Positions 9,772 through 19,946 of a DNA stretch of 64,000 bases are shown here, piece by piece. Position 1 is the stretch's first letter, and each line of letters opens with the position of its first letter. The position numbers were made by a program, and so were the translations under genes. Origin of the DNA: Methylophaga nitratireducenticrescens. GTDB taxonomy: Bacteria; Pseudomonadota; Gammaproteobacteria; Nitrosococcales; Methylophagaceae. The notes below the pieces were generated by a model, which ran no database searches, was not told the origin of the DNA, and saw only the letters and a program-made list of their open reading frames with translations. The stretch covers positions 2,660,924 to 2,724,923 of the forward strand of contig NC_017857.3 of the NCBI RefSeq assembly GCF_000260985.4, given 5' to 3'.

Positions 9772-9791
9772 TTTACATATAGGAATGTAAA
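9772..9791. promoter_or_regulatory. Inverted repeat in the receptor upstream region
   Basis: TTTACAT (9772-9778) and ATGTAAA (9785-9791) form a 7-bp inverted repeat with a 6-bp spacer. It sits in the 141-bp gap between fecR and the receptor gene, about 90 bp upstream of the receptor start. It is operator-like in size; I cannot assign a protein to it and no T-run suggests a terminator. Confidence 0.4.
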
Positions 9792-9826
9792 GTGAAGGGT
9801 ATGGGGTTCGCTGTTTGAAAATCAAA

Positions 9827-10783
9827 TTAAACCGGAAGTATGTTAACCCAATAGGAAGTATACGTTTGCAATCTGACGGGAAGAACCTCTGTTAATTGTT
9901 TGAGAATACGGTCAGTGTCATACAAGGAAAACACACCAGTGACGGTCAATGAAGTCAGTTCAGGGCTGGCCCGCAGTACCCCTGGGCGATAACGAGATAA
10001 TTCTTCAACAAATTTGTTTAATGGCATATTGGCAACAGCCAGTTTGTGAGCAGTCCAAGCTATATCAGAGGCATCTGCTGCAAAGTCTTTTATAAAACCA
10101 AACCGATTAAAGTCAGCCCCCAACCCCGAGTCAATAACATTCGTGCTGCTAGATTGCGCTGGTTGGATCTGTACCCTTCCCTGGTATACGGCCAATTGAA
10201 CTTGTTCACTCATAACTCTGACGGTAAAACGCGTTCCTAATGGACGTAGCACTCCCTCTCGTGAAACTACAGTCAAAGGCAAAGGATTTGGAGAAGTTTC
10301 AATATAAACCTCTCCCTCATGCAATAGAATTTCACGTTTGTTCTGGTCATAATTAATATCCAGCCGTGTAGTGGTATTTAGGAACAGTCGCGTTCCATCT
10401 GCCAAAGCTAAATTCTGTATTTCACCAGTATGGGTGGCGTAGTCCGTAGAATTAATAGCCATTGAAGTGAAATAACCGGTGCCAAGCACGCCGAGACCAA
10501 TGCCAAGACCTCCATAGGAAATGAACTGGCGGCGCGAAACTGATTTATGTTGCCTTAATAATTTGCTGCCAACTTCTGGATCTGGCACAACTTGAAAACG
10601 TTGTTGTAACTGCTGTACTTTCAGCCAAGCCTGTTCATTTTCTGTTGCTGCAGCACGCCATTCCTGACAGGCTAAATGATCTTTTTCTGTTGCGTCATCA
10701 GCCCATAACCGTGCCATCCATTCACAGGCTTGTTTAATGGATTGTTTCGACGTTGGTTGCTCGCCCAAGTTTTTTTCAAACAT
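9827..10783 (-). CDS. fecR: FecR-family anti-sigma/signal-relay protein
   Basis: Inner-membrane relay that receives the ligand signal from the receptor STN domain and controls an ECF sigma factor. The 318-residue protein has an N-terminal cytoplasmic DUF4880-type helical region (about 14-65, WMARLWADDATEKDHLACQEW), a membrane anchor preceded by RRQF (about 89-112), a periplasmic FecR beta domain (about 118-215, DGTRLFLNTTTRLDINYD), and a C-terminal part of STN-like fold. It precedes the receptor gene by 141 bp. No sigma gene lies upstream: the next gene is fusA. The partner sigma must be elsewhere or lost. Confidence 0.9.
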   Translation of the reverse strand: MFEKNLGEQPTSKQSIKQACEWMARLWADDATEKDHLACQEWRAAATENEQAWLKVQQLQQRFQVVPDPEVGSKLLRQHKSVSRRQFISYGGLGIGLGVLGTGYFTSMAINSTDYATHTGEIQNLALADGTRLFLNTTTRLDINYDQNKREILLHEGEVYIETSPNPLPLTVVSREGVLRPLGTRFTVRVMSEQVQLAVYQGRVQIQPAQSSSTNVIDSGLGADFNRFGFIKDFAADASDIAWTAHKLAVANMPLNKFVEELSRYRPGVLRASPELTSLTVTGVFSLYDTDRILKQLTEVLPVRLQTYTSYWVNILPV

Positions 10784-10842
10784 TATTTATTTCTCGGTTT
10801 TGCTAAATACCTTGTGGCATTTTCGCTAAACCCGCCAACAAA

Positions 10843-10864
10843 AACAAATAATTATCATTTAGAT
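10843..10864 (-). promoter_or_regulatory. Fur-box-like sequence upstream of fecR
   Basis: On the minus strand the sequence AAATGATAATTATTTGT lies about 60-80 bp upstream of the fecR start. Its core AATGATAAT is identical to the middle of the 19-bp Fur consensus and most of the rest of the right half also agrees. Position and the iron/heme content of the operon support iron repression by Fur, but this is a single-site pattern match. Confidence 0.55.
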
Positions 10865-10956
10865 TTGTCAGCCAGCTCACTGGTTCCGTTGAATGACTCT
10901 TCAATAAAACAGTTAAATCTGGTGTCTTATAAGCTTTCGATAATAAATTACAGCCA

Positions 10957-10985
10957 CAAAAAAAAGGGGCGATAAACGCCCCTTT
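10957..10985 (-). terminator. Intrinsic terminator of the EF-G gene
   Basis: Stem AAAGGGGCG / CGCCCCTTT (10963-10985) with loop ATAAA, followed on the minus strand by a run of about eight T. It begins 25 bp after the fusA stop and separates fusA from the fecR promoter region. Confidence 0.9.
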
Positions 10986-11009
10986 CTCAATCGAACTTTT
11001 AGTAACTGC

Positions 11010-13106
11010 TTATTTTTTCGCAGCAGCTTCGCGCTCTTTAACTTCTTTAATAACTTCTTCTGCCACATTTCGTGGGCATGGCAGGTAGTGCAGGAACTCC
11101 ATTGAGAACTGACCTCGACCGGATGTCATGGTACGCAGAGTACCGATGTAACCGAACATTTCGCTCAGTGGGACTTCAGCTTTGATACGCACGCCTGTTG
11201 CGCCCGCATCCTGCGATTTGATCATGCCACGACGACGGTTCAAGTCACCGATAACATCACCGACGTTATCATCCGGGCAGAACACGTCTACTTTCATGAT
11301 AGGTTCCAGCAATTGTGGACCGGCTTTCGGAATGGTTTGACGGAAAGCGCCCATTGCAGCAATTTCAAAGGCCATTGCTGATGAATCCACGGCATGGAAT
11401 GCACCATCGAACAGGTTAATTTTAACATCAAGTAATGGGAAGCCTGCTAACACACCACGACCCATCATTTTCTTGAAGCCGGCTTCAACAGCTGGCCAGT
11501 ATTCACGAGGAACACTACCACCGGTTACAGTTGATTCAAAATTGAAACCGCTGCCTGGCTCACCTGGTTCAATGATGTAGTCGATACGACCGAATTGACC
11601 AGAACCACCCGATTGTTTCTTGTGGGTGTAACTGTCTTCGATTTTTTGCGTAATAGTTTCACGGTAAGCAACCTGCGGCTCACCAACAATTACATCAACG
11701 TTATGGGTACGCTTCAGGATATCGACTTTGATATCCAAGTGTAATTCACCCATACCTTTCATAATGGTTTCACCGCTATCGTCGTCGGTTTCAACACGGA
11801 AAGAAGGATCTTCTTTAATCATTTTGCCCAGTGCGACACCGAGTTTTTCAGCGGCAGCTTTATCTTTAGGCGCAATAGCGATTGAGATAACTGGATCCGG
11901 GAATACCATTGGTTCCAATGTCGCCGGGTTTTTCGGGTCACATAAGGTGTGACCGGTCTGAACATCTTTCATACCGACGATGGCTATGATATCACCAGCA
12001 TGTGCGTAATCCAGTTCGTTACGGTCATTGGCATGCATTTCCACCATACGGCCAACACGCTCTGTTTTGCCGGTGAAAGTATTAAGGATGGTATCGCCTT
12101 TTTTCAATTCGCCTGAGTAGACACGAACGAAGGTCAATGCGCCGAAACGGTCATCCATAATTTTGAATGCTAAGGCACGTAATGGGCCTTTGATATCAAC
12201 GATAGCGTGTTTACCAGTTTCGTTACCTTCCAAATCAACTTCTGGTTGTGGATCAACTTCAGTTGGATCAGGCAAGTAATCAACAACAGCATCCAGCACT
12301 AACTGCATACCTTTGTTTTTGAATGAGCTACCGCAGTAAGTCGGGAAGAAATCCAATTGCAAGGTACCTTTACGGATACATCTTTTCAGATCTTCGATAG
12401 AAGGTTCTTCGCCATCTAGGTACTTACCCATCAAATCATCATCAAGCTCTACAGCCGTTTCGATCAGTTTTTCACGCCATTCTTCGATAGCATCAGCCAT
12501 ATCAGCTGGTGGCTCTCCAATGGTGTAATCTTCAGCATTTTTGTCATCTTTCCAGATCCATGCTTTGCGGGTCAGCAAGTCAACAACACCGGTAAATTCA
12601 TCTTCGACACCGATTGGCAGAACCATAACCAGCGGGGTTGCCGCCAGAACGTCTTCAACCTGTTTTACAACACGATAGAAGTCAGCACCAATACGATCTA
12701 ATTTGTTGACATAGATCAGGCGGGAAACTTCAGAGTCATTCGCATAACGCCAGTTGGTTTCTGATTGTGGTTCAACACCACCACTACCACAGAAAACACC
12801 GATACCGCCGTCAAGTACTTTCAGTGAACGGTAAACTTCGATAGTAAAGTCAACGTGGCCTGGAGTATCGATAACGTTCAGTCGGTGACCTTTCCACTCA
12901 CAGGTAGTCGCCGCTGATTGGATAGTAATTCCGCGTTCGGCTTCCTGATCCATAAAGTCCATTGTGGATTCACCGTCATGGGTTTCACCAGACTTATGGA
13001 TTTTGCCGGTCAGTTTAAGGATACGTTCGGTTGTGGTGGTTTTGCCCGCGTCAACGTGAGCGAAAATACCAATATTTCTGTACTTGGATAAATCGGAAGA
13101 AGCCAT
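11010..13106 (-). CDS. fusA: Translation elongation factor G, second-copy (FusA2/FusB-like) type
   Basis: GTPase that moves tRNA and mRNA on the ribosome or helps recycling. The 698-residue protein has all five EF-G domains. GTPase motifs are [15 protein letters not shown] near residue 17, the switch [17 protein letters not shown] and NKLDRIGAD. Domain IV/V shows [14 protein letters not shown] and [15 protein letters not shown]. The opening [18 protein letters not shown] and the shortened region after RGITIQ resemble the stand-alone EF-G of Vibrio and Pseudomonas rather than the str-operon protein. No rpsL, rpsG or tuf is adjacent, supporting a second copy. It is a single-gene unit with its own terminator. 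Confidence 0.93.
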   Translation of the reverse strand: MASSDLSKYRNIGIFAHVDAGKTTTTERILKLTGKIHKSGETHDGESTMDFMDQEAERGITIQSAATTCEWKGHRLNVIDTPGHVDFTIEVYRSLKVLDGGIGVFCGSGGVEPQSETNWRYANDSEVSRLIYVNKLDRIGADFYRVVKQVEDVLAATPLVMVLPIGVEDEFTGVVDLLTRKAWIWKDDKNAEDYTIGEPPADMADAIEEWREKLIETAVELDDDLMGKYLDGEEPSIEDLKRCIRKGTLQLDFFPTYCGSSFKNKGMQLVLDAVVDYLPDPTEVDPQPEVDLEGNETGKHAIVDIKGPLRALAFKIMDDRFGALTFVRVYSGELKKGDTILNTFTGKTERVGRMVEMHANDRNELDYAHAGDIIAIVGMKDVQTGHTLCDPKNPATLEPMVFPDPVISIAIAPKDKAAAEKLGVALGKMIKEDPSFRVETDDDSGETIMKGMGELHLDIKVDILKRTHNVDVIVGEPQVAYRETITQKIEDSYTHKKQSGGSGQFGRIDYIIEPGEPGSGFNFESTVTGGSVPREYWPAVEAGFKKMMGRGVLAGFPLLDVKINLFDGAFHAVDSSAMAFEIAAMGAFRQTIPKAGPQLLEPIMKVDVFCPDDNVGDVIGDLNRRRGMIKSQDAGATGVRIKAEVPLSEMFGYIGTLRTMTSGRGQFSMEFLHYLPCPRNVAEEVIKEVKEREAAAKK

Positions 13107-13185
13107 AATCCTGTCTCTTTTGTGTGAAAAACCGATGTTGTTACATCATCAGGGAGTTAAACCCGCAAATTCTAAACTACAATGC

Positions 13186-13203
13186 TTCGGGATGCATCCC
13201 GAA
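13186..13203. promoter_or_regulatory. Perfect 18-bp palindrome upstream of EF-G gene
   Basis: TTCGGGATGCATCCCGAA is an uninterrupted perfect palindrome 80 bp upstream of the fusA start, in the 188-bp gap between fusA and the DUF2818 gene. The rest of that gap shows nothing clear. No T-run follows on either side, so it looks more like an operator than a terminator; no regulator can be named. Confidence 0.45.
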
Positions 13204-13294
13204 TTGATATCAAAGCCTCTAAGTGCCCTGATAGCAGTCTTTTGAAATTTCGGATTGAATTACTACGCACTTAACGGGCGCATTTTTGCGATTT

Positions 13295-13600
13295 TTAGCG
13301 TAGTTTTTTCTGTAATGGCAACCATTGATGCCGATACACCACGCCCGGTGTGGCAAACACCAGAAACAAACTCAAGGTAGTGACAAAAAACTCCCACTGC
13401 TGGGGATAAATATTACCTGCATATTGCTGCTCAAAAGCGATGGAGACCAGTAGAGCTACAAAATAATATACCACTACTTCAAACAGTCTCAACCAGGCAT
13501 TTTTACCATTTTTTAACGGGATAAACAGAAATAATCGTGAGTTTACCCAAGGTAAATTTGCCAGCACAAACATAATCAACAGCAGTAACCAAATCGACAT
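13295..13600 (-). CDS. DUF2818 membrane protein at the end of the nuo operon
   Basis: A 101-residue protein with three predicted membrane helices (about 2-16, 40-58, 70-88) and the DUF2818 pattern (MFVLANLPWVNSRLFLF near the start, ATPGVVYRHQWLPLQKK near the end). It follows nuoN by 8 bp on the same strand. Genes of this family are commonly found directly downstream of nuoN in beta- and some gammaproteobacteria, so it may be an accessory of complex I; no function is proven. Confidence 0.85.
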   Translation of the reverse strand: MSIWLLLLIMFVLANLPWVNSRLFLFIPLKNGKNAWLRLFEVVVYYFVALLVSIAFEQQYAGNIYPQQWEFFVTTLSLFLVFATPGVVYRHQWLPLQKKLR

Positions 13601-13608
13601 TTTTAAAC

Positions 13609-15042
13609 CTAACTAAATATTCTGGCGCAAAGCGCAAATAAACTTCCTGGAAACAGACCGAGTAACAGTACTGCTAATACGTTGCCACTCAGCAGGTACT
13701 GCATTGAGGTTGTGGCTGCAATATGGGGCTTTTCGGTGGCTGTGTCGAAGAACATCACTTTGACCACCCGCAAATAATAATACGCACCAATAACCGACAT
13801 CACGACGGCAACAATTGCAACGGCGAGTAAATTAACATCGACGACTGATTTAATCACGCCTAATTTCGCATAGAAACCGGCCAGTGGTGGAATACCTGCC
13901 ATGGAAAACATCAGTAACAGCATCATCAACGCATGCCAGGGATGACGTTGTCCAAGACCTTTAAAGTCTTCTATCTCTTCAGCTTCAAAGCCTTCACGAC
14001 TCAGCAGCAGAATCATACCGAAACTGCCTAACGTCATCAGTGCGTAAACCAGCGTATAAAACAATGCTGCAGCATAGCCTGCCTGGGTTCCGGCCAAAAC
14101 ACCCAATAACAAAAAGCCAACGTGAGAAATGGTGGAATACGCCAGCATCCGTTTTAAATTGCTTTGTGCAATTGCCAGCACATTACCCAGGATGATCGAT
14201 AACGCCGCCAGCATGATCAGCATATCGCGCCACACACTGAGCATATCGCCCATACCTTCCGTCAATATGCGTATCAATAACGCAAAAGCCGCTATTTTGG
14301 GTGCACTGGCCACAAATAAAGTAATGGCTGTGGGCGCCCCCTGATAGACATCCGGTAACCACATATGAAACGGTACCGCACCAAATTTAAAACCGATACC
14401 AATCACCAGAAACACAATGCCCAGACTCAGCACTGTCTGATTCAAGTCTTCAGTGTCTAAGGCTACTGCAATGGCCTGGATACCTAATTCACCAGTGACC
14501 CCGTAGATAATCGACATGCCGTAAAGCAACATGCCCGAGGCCAATGCGCCCAGGATAAAGTACTTCATTCCGGCTTCGGTAGCGGCAAATGAATCACGTT
14601 GCATTGCTACCATGGCGTACAGACAAAGCGACATCAGTTCCAAACCTAAATACAGCGTCAAAAAGTGATGTGCCGAAACCATTACCAGCATGCCCAGGGT
14701 GGCAAACAACGCCAGTACATAAAACTCGCCTTGCAATAAATTTCGGGCCTGCAAATAACTGTAGGAATAACTCAACACCAGCATATTCACCAGACAGATC
14801 GCTAGTTTAAGCACATCGCTTAGCGGGTCTTTGATATAGGTTTCCGAAAAAGTCAGGCCACCCTCGCCCATCATCCAGAAAACCGTCAAAAAGGTTACTA
14901 ACAGACTCAATTGGCTTAATGCATGTACTAAATTGATTCGACGATTAACGGTAAATGCCACCACCAGCAGCACAATGCAGCACATAGCCAGCATCAGCAT
15001 CTCTGGCAGGGCAAACAGCATATTTGGAACCTCAAACGCCAT
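13609..15042 (-). CDS. nuoN: NADH-quinone oxidoreductase subunit N
   Basis: Antiporter-like proton-pumping subunit in the membrane arm of complex I. The 477-residue product is hydrophobic throughout, with about 14 helices, and carries the family signature GFKFGAVPFHMWLPDVYQGA (the Lys and Pro-Phe-His-x-Trp-Leu-Pro loop) followed by SAPKIAAFALLIR and NLKRMLAYSTISHVGF. It is the last nuo gene, 12 bp after nuoM. Confidence 0.97.
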   Translation of the reverse strand: MAFEVPNMLFALPEMLMLAMCCIVLLVVAFTVNRRINLVHALSQLSLLVTFLTVFWMMGEGGLTFSETYIKDPLSDVLKLAICLVNMLVLSYSYSYLQARNLLQGEFYVLALFATLGMLVMVSAHHFLTLYLGLELMSLCLYAMVAMQRDSFAATEAGMKYFILGALASGMLLYGMSIIYGVTGELGIQAIAVALDTEDLNQTVLSLGIVFLVIGIGFKFGAVPFHMWLPDVYQGAPTAITLFVASAPKIAAFALLIRILTEGMGDMLSVWRDMLIMLAALSIILGNVLAIAQSNLKRMLAYSTISHVGFLLLGVLAGTQAGYAAALFYTLVYALMTLGSFGMILLLSREGFEAEEIEDFKGLGQRHPWHALMMLLLMFSMAGIPPLAGFYAKLGVIKSVVDVNLLAVAIVAVVMSVIGAYYYLRVVKVMFFDTATEKPHIAATTSMQYLLSGNVLAVLLLGLFPGSLFALCARIFS

Positions 15043-15054
15043 CTGGTGTGTCCT

Positions 15055-16575
15055 TTAAAGCTTTGACTGAGTGATTTGCAGCAGCAGATTATCTACTGAC
15101 GCATGCATCACATTTAGTAACGGATCTGGCCAAACACCAATCACTAATACAATAACCGCCAGACTTGCCAATAGCAGCATTTCTCGTGAATTAATATCCT
15201 GTAATTTGGCGACTTCATCATTGGCGATCTCGCCAAAAAATACCCGTTTGACCATCCACAAGGTATATGCCGCCCCCAGAATTAATGTCGTGGCCGCCAG
15301 AAAGGCATACCAGAAGTTAGCCTGGAACGCTGCCAGGATCACCATAAACTCGCCGACAAACCCCGAAGTACCGGGCAATCCGGCATTAGCCATCGCAAAG
15401 AACACGGCCAGTGCGGTAAATTTCGGCATGCTGTTGGCAACACCACCATAGGCACTGATTTCACGGGTATGCATTCGGTCGTATAACACACCGACACTGA
15501 GAAACATCGCTGCGGCAATAAAGCCATGCGAAATCATCTGTACCATCGCACCTTCGATAGCCAGCACCTGACCATTACCGATGCCGATAGTGATTGCCTC
15601 ATTGGCGGTAATCCGAAAGATTATAAACAAGCCCAGGGTGACAAAGCCCATATGGGCAATACTTGAATAGGCAATCAGTTTTTTCAGATCCGATTGGGCC
15701 AGCGCGACAAAACCGATATAAACAATGGCGATCAACGATAAGCCAATGACCAGCCAGTCCAGTGTCATACTGGCATCCGGGGTAATCGGCAGAGCAAAAC
15801 GTAGTAGACCATAACCACCGATTTTCAGCGTGATCGCCGCCAGAATCACCGAGCCACCGGTAGGCGCTTCAACGTGTGCATCAGGTAACCAGGTATGTAC
15901 TGGCCACATTGGTATTTTTACAGCAAAGGCAATTAAAAATGCCAAGAAAATCCATATTTGCTGGGTTAACGTCAAACTGACAGTGTGAAAATCCAGGATG
16001 GTAAAACTGCCAGCCTGAAATTGCAGGTATAACAGTGCAATCAGCAAAAAAACAGATCCAAAGAAAGTATAGAGGAAAAACTTGATAGTGGCATAGACCC
16101 GGTTTGGTCCACCCCAGATACCAATCACCAGAAACAATGGAATCAGCATTGCTTCAAAAAACAGATAGAACAGAATGGCATCCAGTGATGCAAACACGCC
16201 CAGCATCAAGCCTTCCATAATCAAAAAAGCAGCCATGTATTGCGCTGCCCGATCCTGAATGACCTGCCAACCGGCGATTACAACCAGAACTGTAGAAACC
16301 GTGGTCAGGATTATCAGTGGCATAGAAAAGCCATCTATGCCCAGATAATACTCGATATTAAATGTGGCAATCCATGACAAACGTTCAACAAACTGCATTT
16401 CATGACTGGTGACATCAAAGCCGATGTACAGCAAAAACGACAGCAGCATGGTCGTTAAACTGATAACTAAAGCCAGTTGGCGGGCCAAAACATGATTTTG
16501 TTTACAGAACAAAAGCAAACCGCCGCCGATAATTGGCAGCAAAATCAATATACTGAGCAGCGGGAAGTCCATCAT
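15055..16575 (-). CDS. nuoM: NADH-quinone oxidoreductase subunit M
   Basis: Antiporter-like membrane subunit of complex I, 506 residues. Visible motifs include the Glu-containing helix YLFFEAMLIPLFLVIGIWGG, the half-channel segment FAVKIPMWPVHTWLPDAHVE, and DLKKLIAYSSIAHMGFV. It lies between nuoL and nuoN with gaps of 15 and 12 bp, in the usual order. Confidence 0.97.
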   Translation of the reverse strand: MMDFPLLSILILLPIIGGGLLLFCKQNHVLARQLALVISLTTMLLSFLLYIGFDVTSHEMQFVERLSWIATFNIEYYLGIDGFSMPLIILTTVSTVLVVIAGWQVIQDRAAQYMAAFLIMEGLMLGVFASLDAILFYLFFEAMLIPLFLVIGIWGGPNRVYATIKFFLYTFFGSVFLLIALLYLQFQAGSFTILDFHTVSLTLTQQIWIFLAFLIAFAVKIPMWPVHTWLPDAHVEAPTGGSVILAAITLKIGGYGLLRFALPITPDASMTLDWLVIGLSLIAIVYIGFVALAQSDLKKLIAYSSIAHMGFVTLGLFIIFRITANEAITIGIGNGQVLAIEGAMVQMISHGFIAAAMFLSVGVLYDRMHTREISAYGGVANSMPKFTALAVFFAMANAGLPGTSGFVGEFMVILAAFQANFWYAFLAATTLILGAAYTLWMVKRVFFGEIANDEVAKLQDINSREMLLLASLAVIVLVIGVWPDPLLNVMHASVDNLLLQITQSKL

Positions 16576-16590
16576 TTAATCAGCTTGCTC

Positions 16591-18528
16591 CTAAACCACA
16601 AACCAGGTGAGCAACAGCCACACCCCGATAATCATTACAAAGGCGTAATGGTACAAATAACCGCTCTGCATTTTGCGCCCTACTCTCGAGATTAAGCCCA
16701 CTGTTCGTGCTGCACCATTAACCACTAAACCATCAATTAACATTCGATCACCAACGCGAGAGAACAGCCAACCCAGACCTCGTGAACCACCGGCAAAAAC
16801 TCTGTCATTGAATGCATCAAAGCCGTATTTGTTTTCCAGAATTTGCCATAGCCACATCAGTCGATGCTGAATTTTGGCTGGCAGATCCGGACGTTTGAGA
16901 TACAAATACCAGGCGGTTACTAAACCGGCCATCGCCAGCCAGAATGGTGCTGTCATCAACCCATGAGTAATAAACCCAGCCAAACCATGATAGTTTGCTG
17001 CTGCCAGCACATCATGTTGAGGCATAACGGTTATCGCATCGTTGAAGAAATTGTCATACACTAAAGTGCCAATCAAATAGCCCGCCAATACCGATGGAAT
17101 CGCTAGTAGAATCAACGGCCAGGTAACTACACTGGGGGATTCATGCGGCGGATGGCCGTGTGCATCAAAACGTTCTTTACCATGGAACACCAGAAACAAA
17201 AGCCGGAAGCTGTACAGACTGGTGACAAACACCCCAATCATCACTGCCCATAAGGCAAAACTACTACCGGGAATGGTGGACTCATGTACCGCCATAATAA
17301 TGGCATCCTTAGAGAAAAACCCCGCCAACCCAGGAAAACCAATTAACGCCAGCGTACCAATCAGACTGGTCCAATAGGTGATTGGCAGATATTTTTTCAG
17401 CCCGCCCATCTGCCGAATATCCTGCTGATGATGCAAGGCCAGAATGACCGAACCGGCCGCTAGAAACAGCAATGCTTTAAAAAATGCATGGGTGAATAAA
17501 TGGAAAATTGCCGCAGAATAAGCCGACACACCAAGTGCCACTGTCATATAGCCGAGCTGTGAGAGTGTCGAATAAGCGATAACTCGTTTGATATCGTTCT
17601 GAATTAAACCCAAAAAGCCCATAAACAAAGCGGTAAACGCACCAATCACCAGAATAAATGCCAATGCGGTTTCAGAGTATTCGTATAAAGGTGACATTCT
17701 TGCCACCATAAAAATACCCGCCGTGACCATTGTCGCAGCATGGATCAATGCGGATATCGGCGTTGGGCCTTCCATCGAATCCGGTAACCAGACATGCAGT
17801 GGCACCTGCGCTGATTTACCCATTGCACCGATAAATAGCAGAATGCCAATCACTGTCATTAATGACCAGGCATGATTGCCAAACAAGGTAATCGTCTGAC
17901 CGGCCATAACCGGTGCCTGATTAAACACTTCCAGATAATCCAGGCTGCCGGAATACATTAATACGGCAGCAATACCCAACAGAAAGCCGAAATCCCCCAC
18001 ACGATTGACCAGAAATGCCTTGAGATTTGCGTAAATTGCTGTGGGCTTTTTGTACCAGAAGCCGATTAGCAGATATGACACCACCCCAACCGCTTCCCAG
18101 CCGAAAAACAGCTGCATAAAATTATTGGCCATGACCAGCATCAGCATCGAGAAGGTAAACAGCGAGATATAACTAAAAAAACGGCTGTAGCCGTCATCGT
18201 CATGCATGTAACCAATGGTATAGATATGCACCATAAGCGAAACAAAAGTCACAACTGCCATCATCATAGCGGTTAATGAATCCACCATAAAGCCGACTTC
18301 AATACTGAGACTTCCGACCTGCAACCATTGATATACCGCCTGGTTATAGGTCGCGCCATACATGACCACCAGCTTCAACACCCAGAGCGATAAAAAGAAC
18401 GCAATACTGACACCGGCAATTGCAACACGATGTGACCAGTTACGGCCAATCTTCCTACCCAACAATCCAGCAATAATGCTACCGATTAATGGTGCTAAAA
18501 CGATGGTCAGTAACAGTGACTGGGTCAT
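16591..18528 (-). CDS. nuoL: NADH-quinone oxidoreductase subunit L
   Basis: Distal antiporter-like pump subunit of complex I, 645 residues. The core has FGWEAVGVVSYLLIGFWY and GKSAQVPLHVWLPDSMEGPT, with the conserved Lys-x-x-x-x-Pro and Trp-Leu-Pro loop, then NDIKRVIAYSTLSQLGYM. The C-terminal 100 residues supply the lateral helix and end in a last membrane span (YAFVMIIGVWLLLTW). It follows nuoK by 4 bp. Confidence 0.97.
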   Translation of the reverse strand: MTQSLLLTIVLAPLIGSIIAGLLGRKIGRNWSHRVAIAGVSIAFFLSLWVLKLVVMYGATYNQAVYQWLQVGSLSIEVGFMVDSLTAMMMAVVTFVSLMVHIYTIGYMHDDDGYSRFFSYISLFTFSMLMLVMANNFMQLFFGWEAVGVVSYLLIGFWYKKPTAIYANLKAFLVNRVGDFGFLLGIAAVLMYSGSLDYLEVFNQAPVMAGQTITLFGNHAWSLMTVIGILLFIGAMGKSAQVPLHVWLPDSMEGPTPISALIHAATMVTAGIFMVARMSPLYEYSETALAFILVIGAFTALFMGFLGLIQNDIKRVIAYSTLSQLGYMTVALGVSAYSAAIFHLFTHAFFKALLFLAAGSVILALHHQQDIRQMGGLKKYLPITYWTSLIGTLALIGFPGLAGFFSKDAIIMAVHESTIPGSSFALWAVMIGVFVTSLYSFRLLFLVFHGKERFDAHGHPPHESPSVVTWPLILLAIPSVLAGYLIGTLVYDNFFNDAITVMPQHDVLAAANYHGLAGFITHGLMTAPFWLAMAGLVTAWYLYLKRPDLPAKIQHRLMWLWQILENKYGFDAFNDRVFAGGSRGLGWLFSRVGDRMLIDGLVVNGAARTVGLISRVGRKMQSGYLYHYAFVMIIGVWLLLTWFVV

Positions 18529-18532
18529 GCCA

Positions 18533-18838
18533 TTAACCCTTTAACCGGTTGAGAACATCAACATTGATGGTGCTGAGATTGCGGAATAATACGACCAGAA
18601 TTGCCAAACCTATTGCTGCTTCGGCTGCAGCGACGGTTAGAATAAAAAATACAAACACCTGACCAGCTGCATCACCTGCGAAATACGAAAAGGCAATAAA
18701 GTTAAGATTCACCGCCAACAACATCAACTCAATGCACATCAGCAGGATAATGATGTTTTTGCGATTGAGAAAAATACCGGCAACAGACAGACTGAATAAA
18801 ATAGCAGCAACAATTAGAAAGTCAGATAAAGCAATCAT
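18533..18838 (-). CDS. nuoK: NADH-quinone oxidoreductase subunit K
   Basis: Small three-helix membrane subunit of complex I. I chose the ATG at 18838 (101 residues, starting [10 protein letters not shown]), which overlaps the nuoJ stop by 4 bp as expected in this operon and matches the usual length; the frame is open 8 codons further upstream. The conserved Glu in [18 protein letters not shown] and the second Glu in [14 protein letters not shown] are in place. Confidence 0.95.
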   Translation of the reverse strand: MIALSDFLIVAAILFSLSVAGIFLNRKNIIILLMCIELMLLAVNLNFIAFSYFAGDAAGQVFVFFILTVAAAEAAIGLAILVVLFRNLSTINVDVLNRLKG

Positions 18839-19443
18839 GGTTTTTGTTTCCCATCCTGGCATTTTTCCGAGGCCATTTTGACCAGACGTACGCGGTCTTT
18901 ACTACGAACTTTGACCTGCTCAGCTGGATCCTGGGTTTTCCGTTTGTTGGGTCTTAAGGTCAGCGTAATGGCTGCGACGATGGCCACTGTCAGAATCACC
19001 GAAGCGATTTCGAATGGATAAACATAAACCGTATACAACAGTCGGCCCAACGTTTTGGTATTACTTTCATCAGAACCTTCAGGAACTGGCACTTGATCCA
19101 AACCAAAATTTGCGGCCCCCAAGACTGCAATTAATTCCAGCACAATCAACACCGCGACTAACAAACCCAACGGCAGATAACGGGTAAAGCCCTCTTTAAG
19201 CACGCTGGTATCTATGTCCAGCATCATGACCACAAACAGGAACAGCACCAGCACCGCACCGACATATACCAATACCAGACTGATCGCCAGAAATTCGGCT
19301 TCCAGCATCAACCAGATGGCTGCACTGGTAAAAAAGGCCAGCACCAGAAACAATGCTGCACGCACCGGATTTCGTACCGTAATCACCATGGTGGCGGCAA
19401 ACAGTAATATGCCAGCAAAAAAATAAAACAGTATTTTTTCCAT
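18835..19443 (-). CDS. nuoJ: NADH-quinone oxidoreductase subunit J
   Basis: Five-helix membrane subunit of complex I, 202 residues. It shows the typical N-terminal helix with [36 protein letters not shown], and the [16 protein letters not shown] loop. A polar Lys/Arg-rich tail of about 35 residues follows the last helix. It is 11 bp after nuoI and overlaps nuoK by 4 bp. Confidence 0.96.
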   Translation of the reverse strand: MEKILFYFFAGILLFAATMVITVRNPVRAALFLVLAFFTSAAIWLMLEAEFLAISLVLVYVGAVLVLFLFVVMMLDIDTSVLKEGFTRYLPLGLLVAVLIVLELIAVLGAANFGLDQVPVPEGSDESNTKTLGRLLYTVYVYPFEIASVILTVAIVAAITLTLRPNKRKTQDPAEQVKVRSKDRVRLVKMASEKCQDGKQKP

Positions 19444-19454
19444 AATTATCCGGC

Positions 19455-19946
19455 CTATCGATAAGGCGCATCAGCCTCCCGGTCAGCAGCGATTTCCGGC
19501 TCGTATTTATCGCCAATCGCAAGCAACTGCTGTTTATCCATAATATTTTCACCACGATTTTCAAAGTGATAGGCAAATACCCGGGTTTCTACTATCGAAT
19601 CGACGGGACAGGATTCTTCACAAAATCCGCAGTAAATACATTTGAATAAATCGATATCATAGCGCGTGGTTCGGCGGGTGCCGTCTTCACGGGGTTCGGT
19701 ATCAATGGTAATCGCCAATGCCGGGCATACTGCTTCACACAACTTGCAGCCGATACAGCGTTCTTCACCATTGGGATAACGGCGTAATGCATGCAAACCA
19801 CGGAAACGTGGCGATTGCGGCGTTTGTTCTTCGGGATATTGCACCGTGACCTTACGGGAGAACAAATGTCGACCGGTCAAGCGTAATCCTTGAACCAATT
19901 CCCATAAAAAATAGCTTTTAAAAAAGTGACGTACGGATTGCATCAT
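19455..19946 (-). CDS. nuoI: NADH-quinone oxidoreductase subunit I (8Fe ferredoxin)
   Basis: Carries the two [4Fe-4S] clusters N6a and N6b in the connecting part of complex I. The 163-residue protein has both Cys motifs: [12 protein letters not shown] and [12 protein letters not shown], plus the membrane-associated N-terminus. It overlaps nuoH by 4 bp. Confidence 0.97.
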   Translation of the reverse strand: MMQSVRHFFKSYFLWELVQGLRLTGRHLFSRKVTVQYPEEQTPQSPRFRGLHALRRYPNGEERCIGCKLCEAVCPALAITIDTEPREDGTRRTTRYDIDLFKCIYCGFCEESCPVDSIVETRVFAYHFENRGENIMDKQQLLAIGDKYEPEIAADREADAPYR

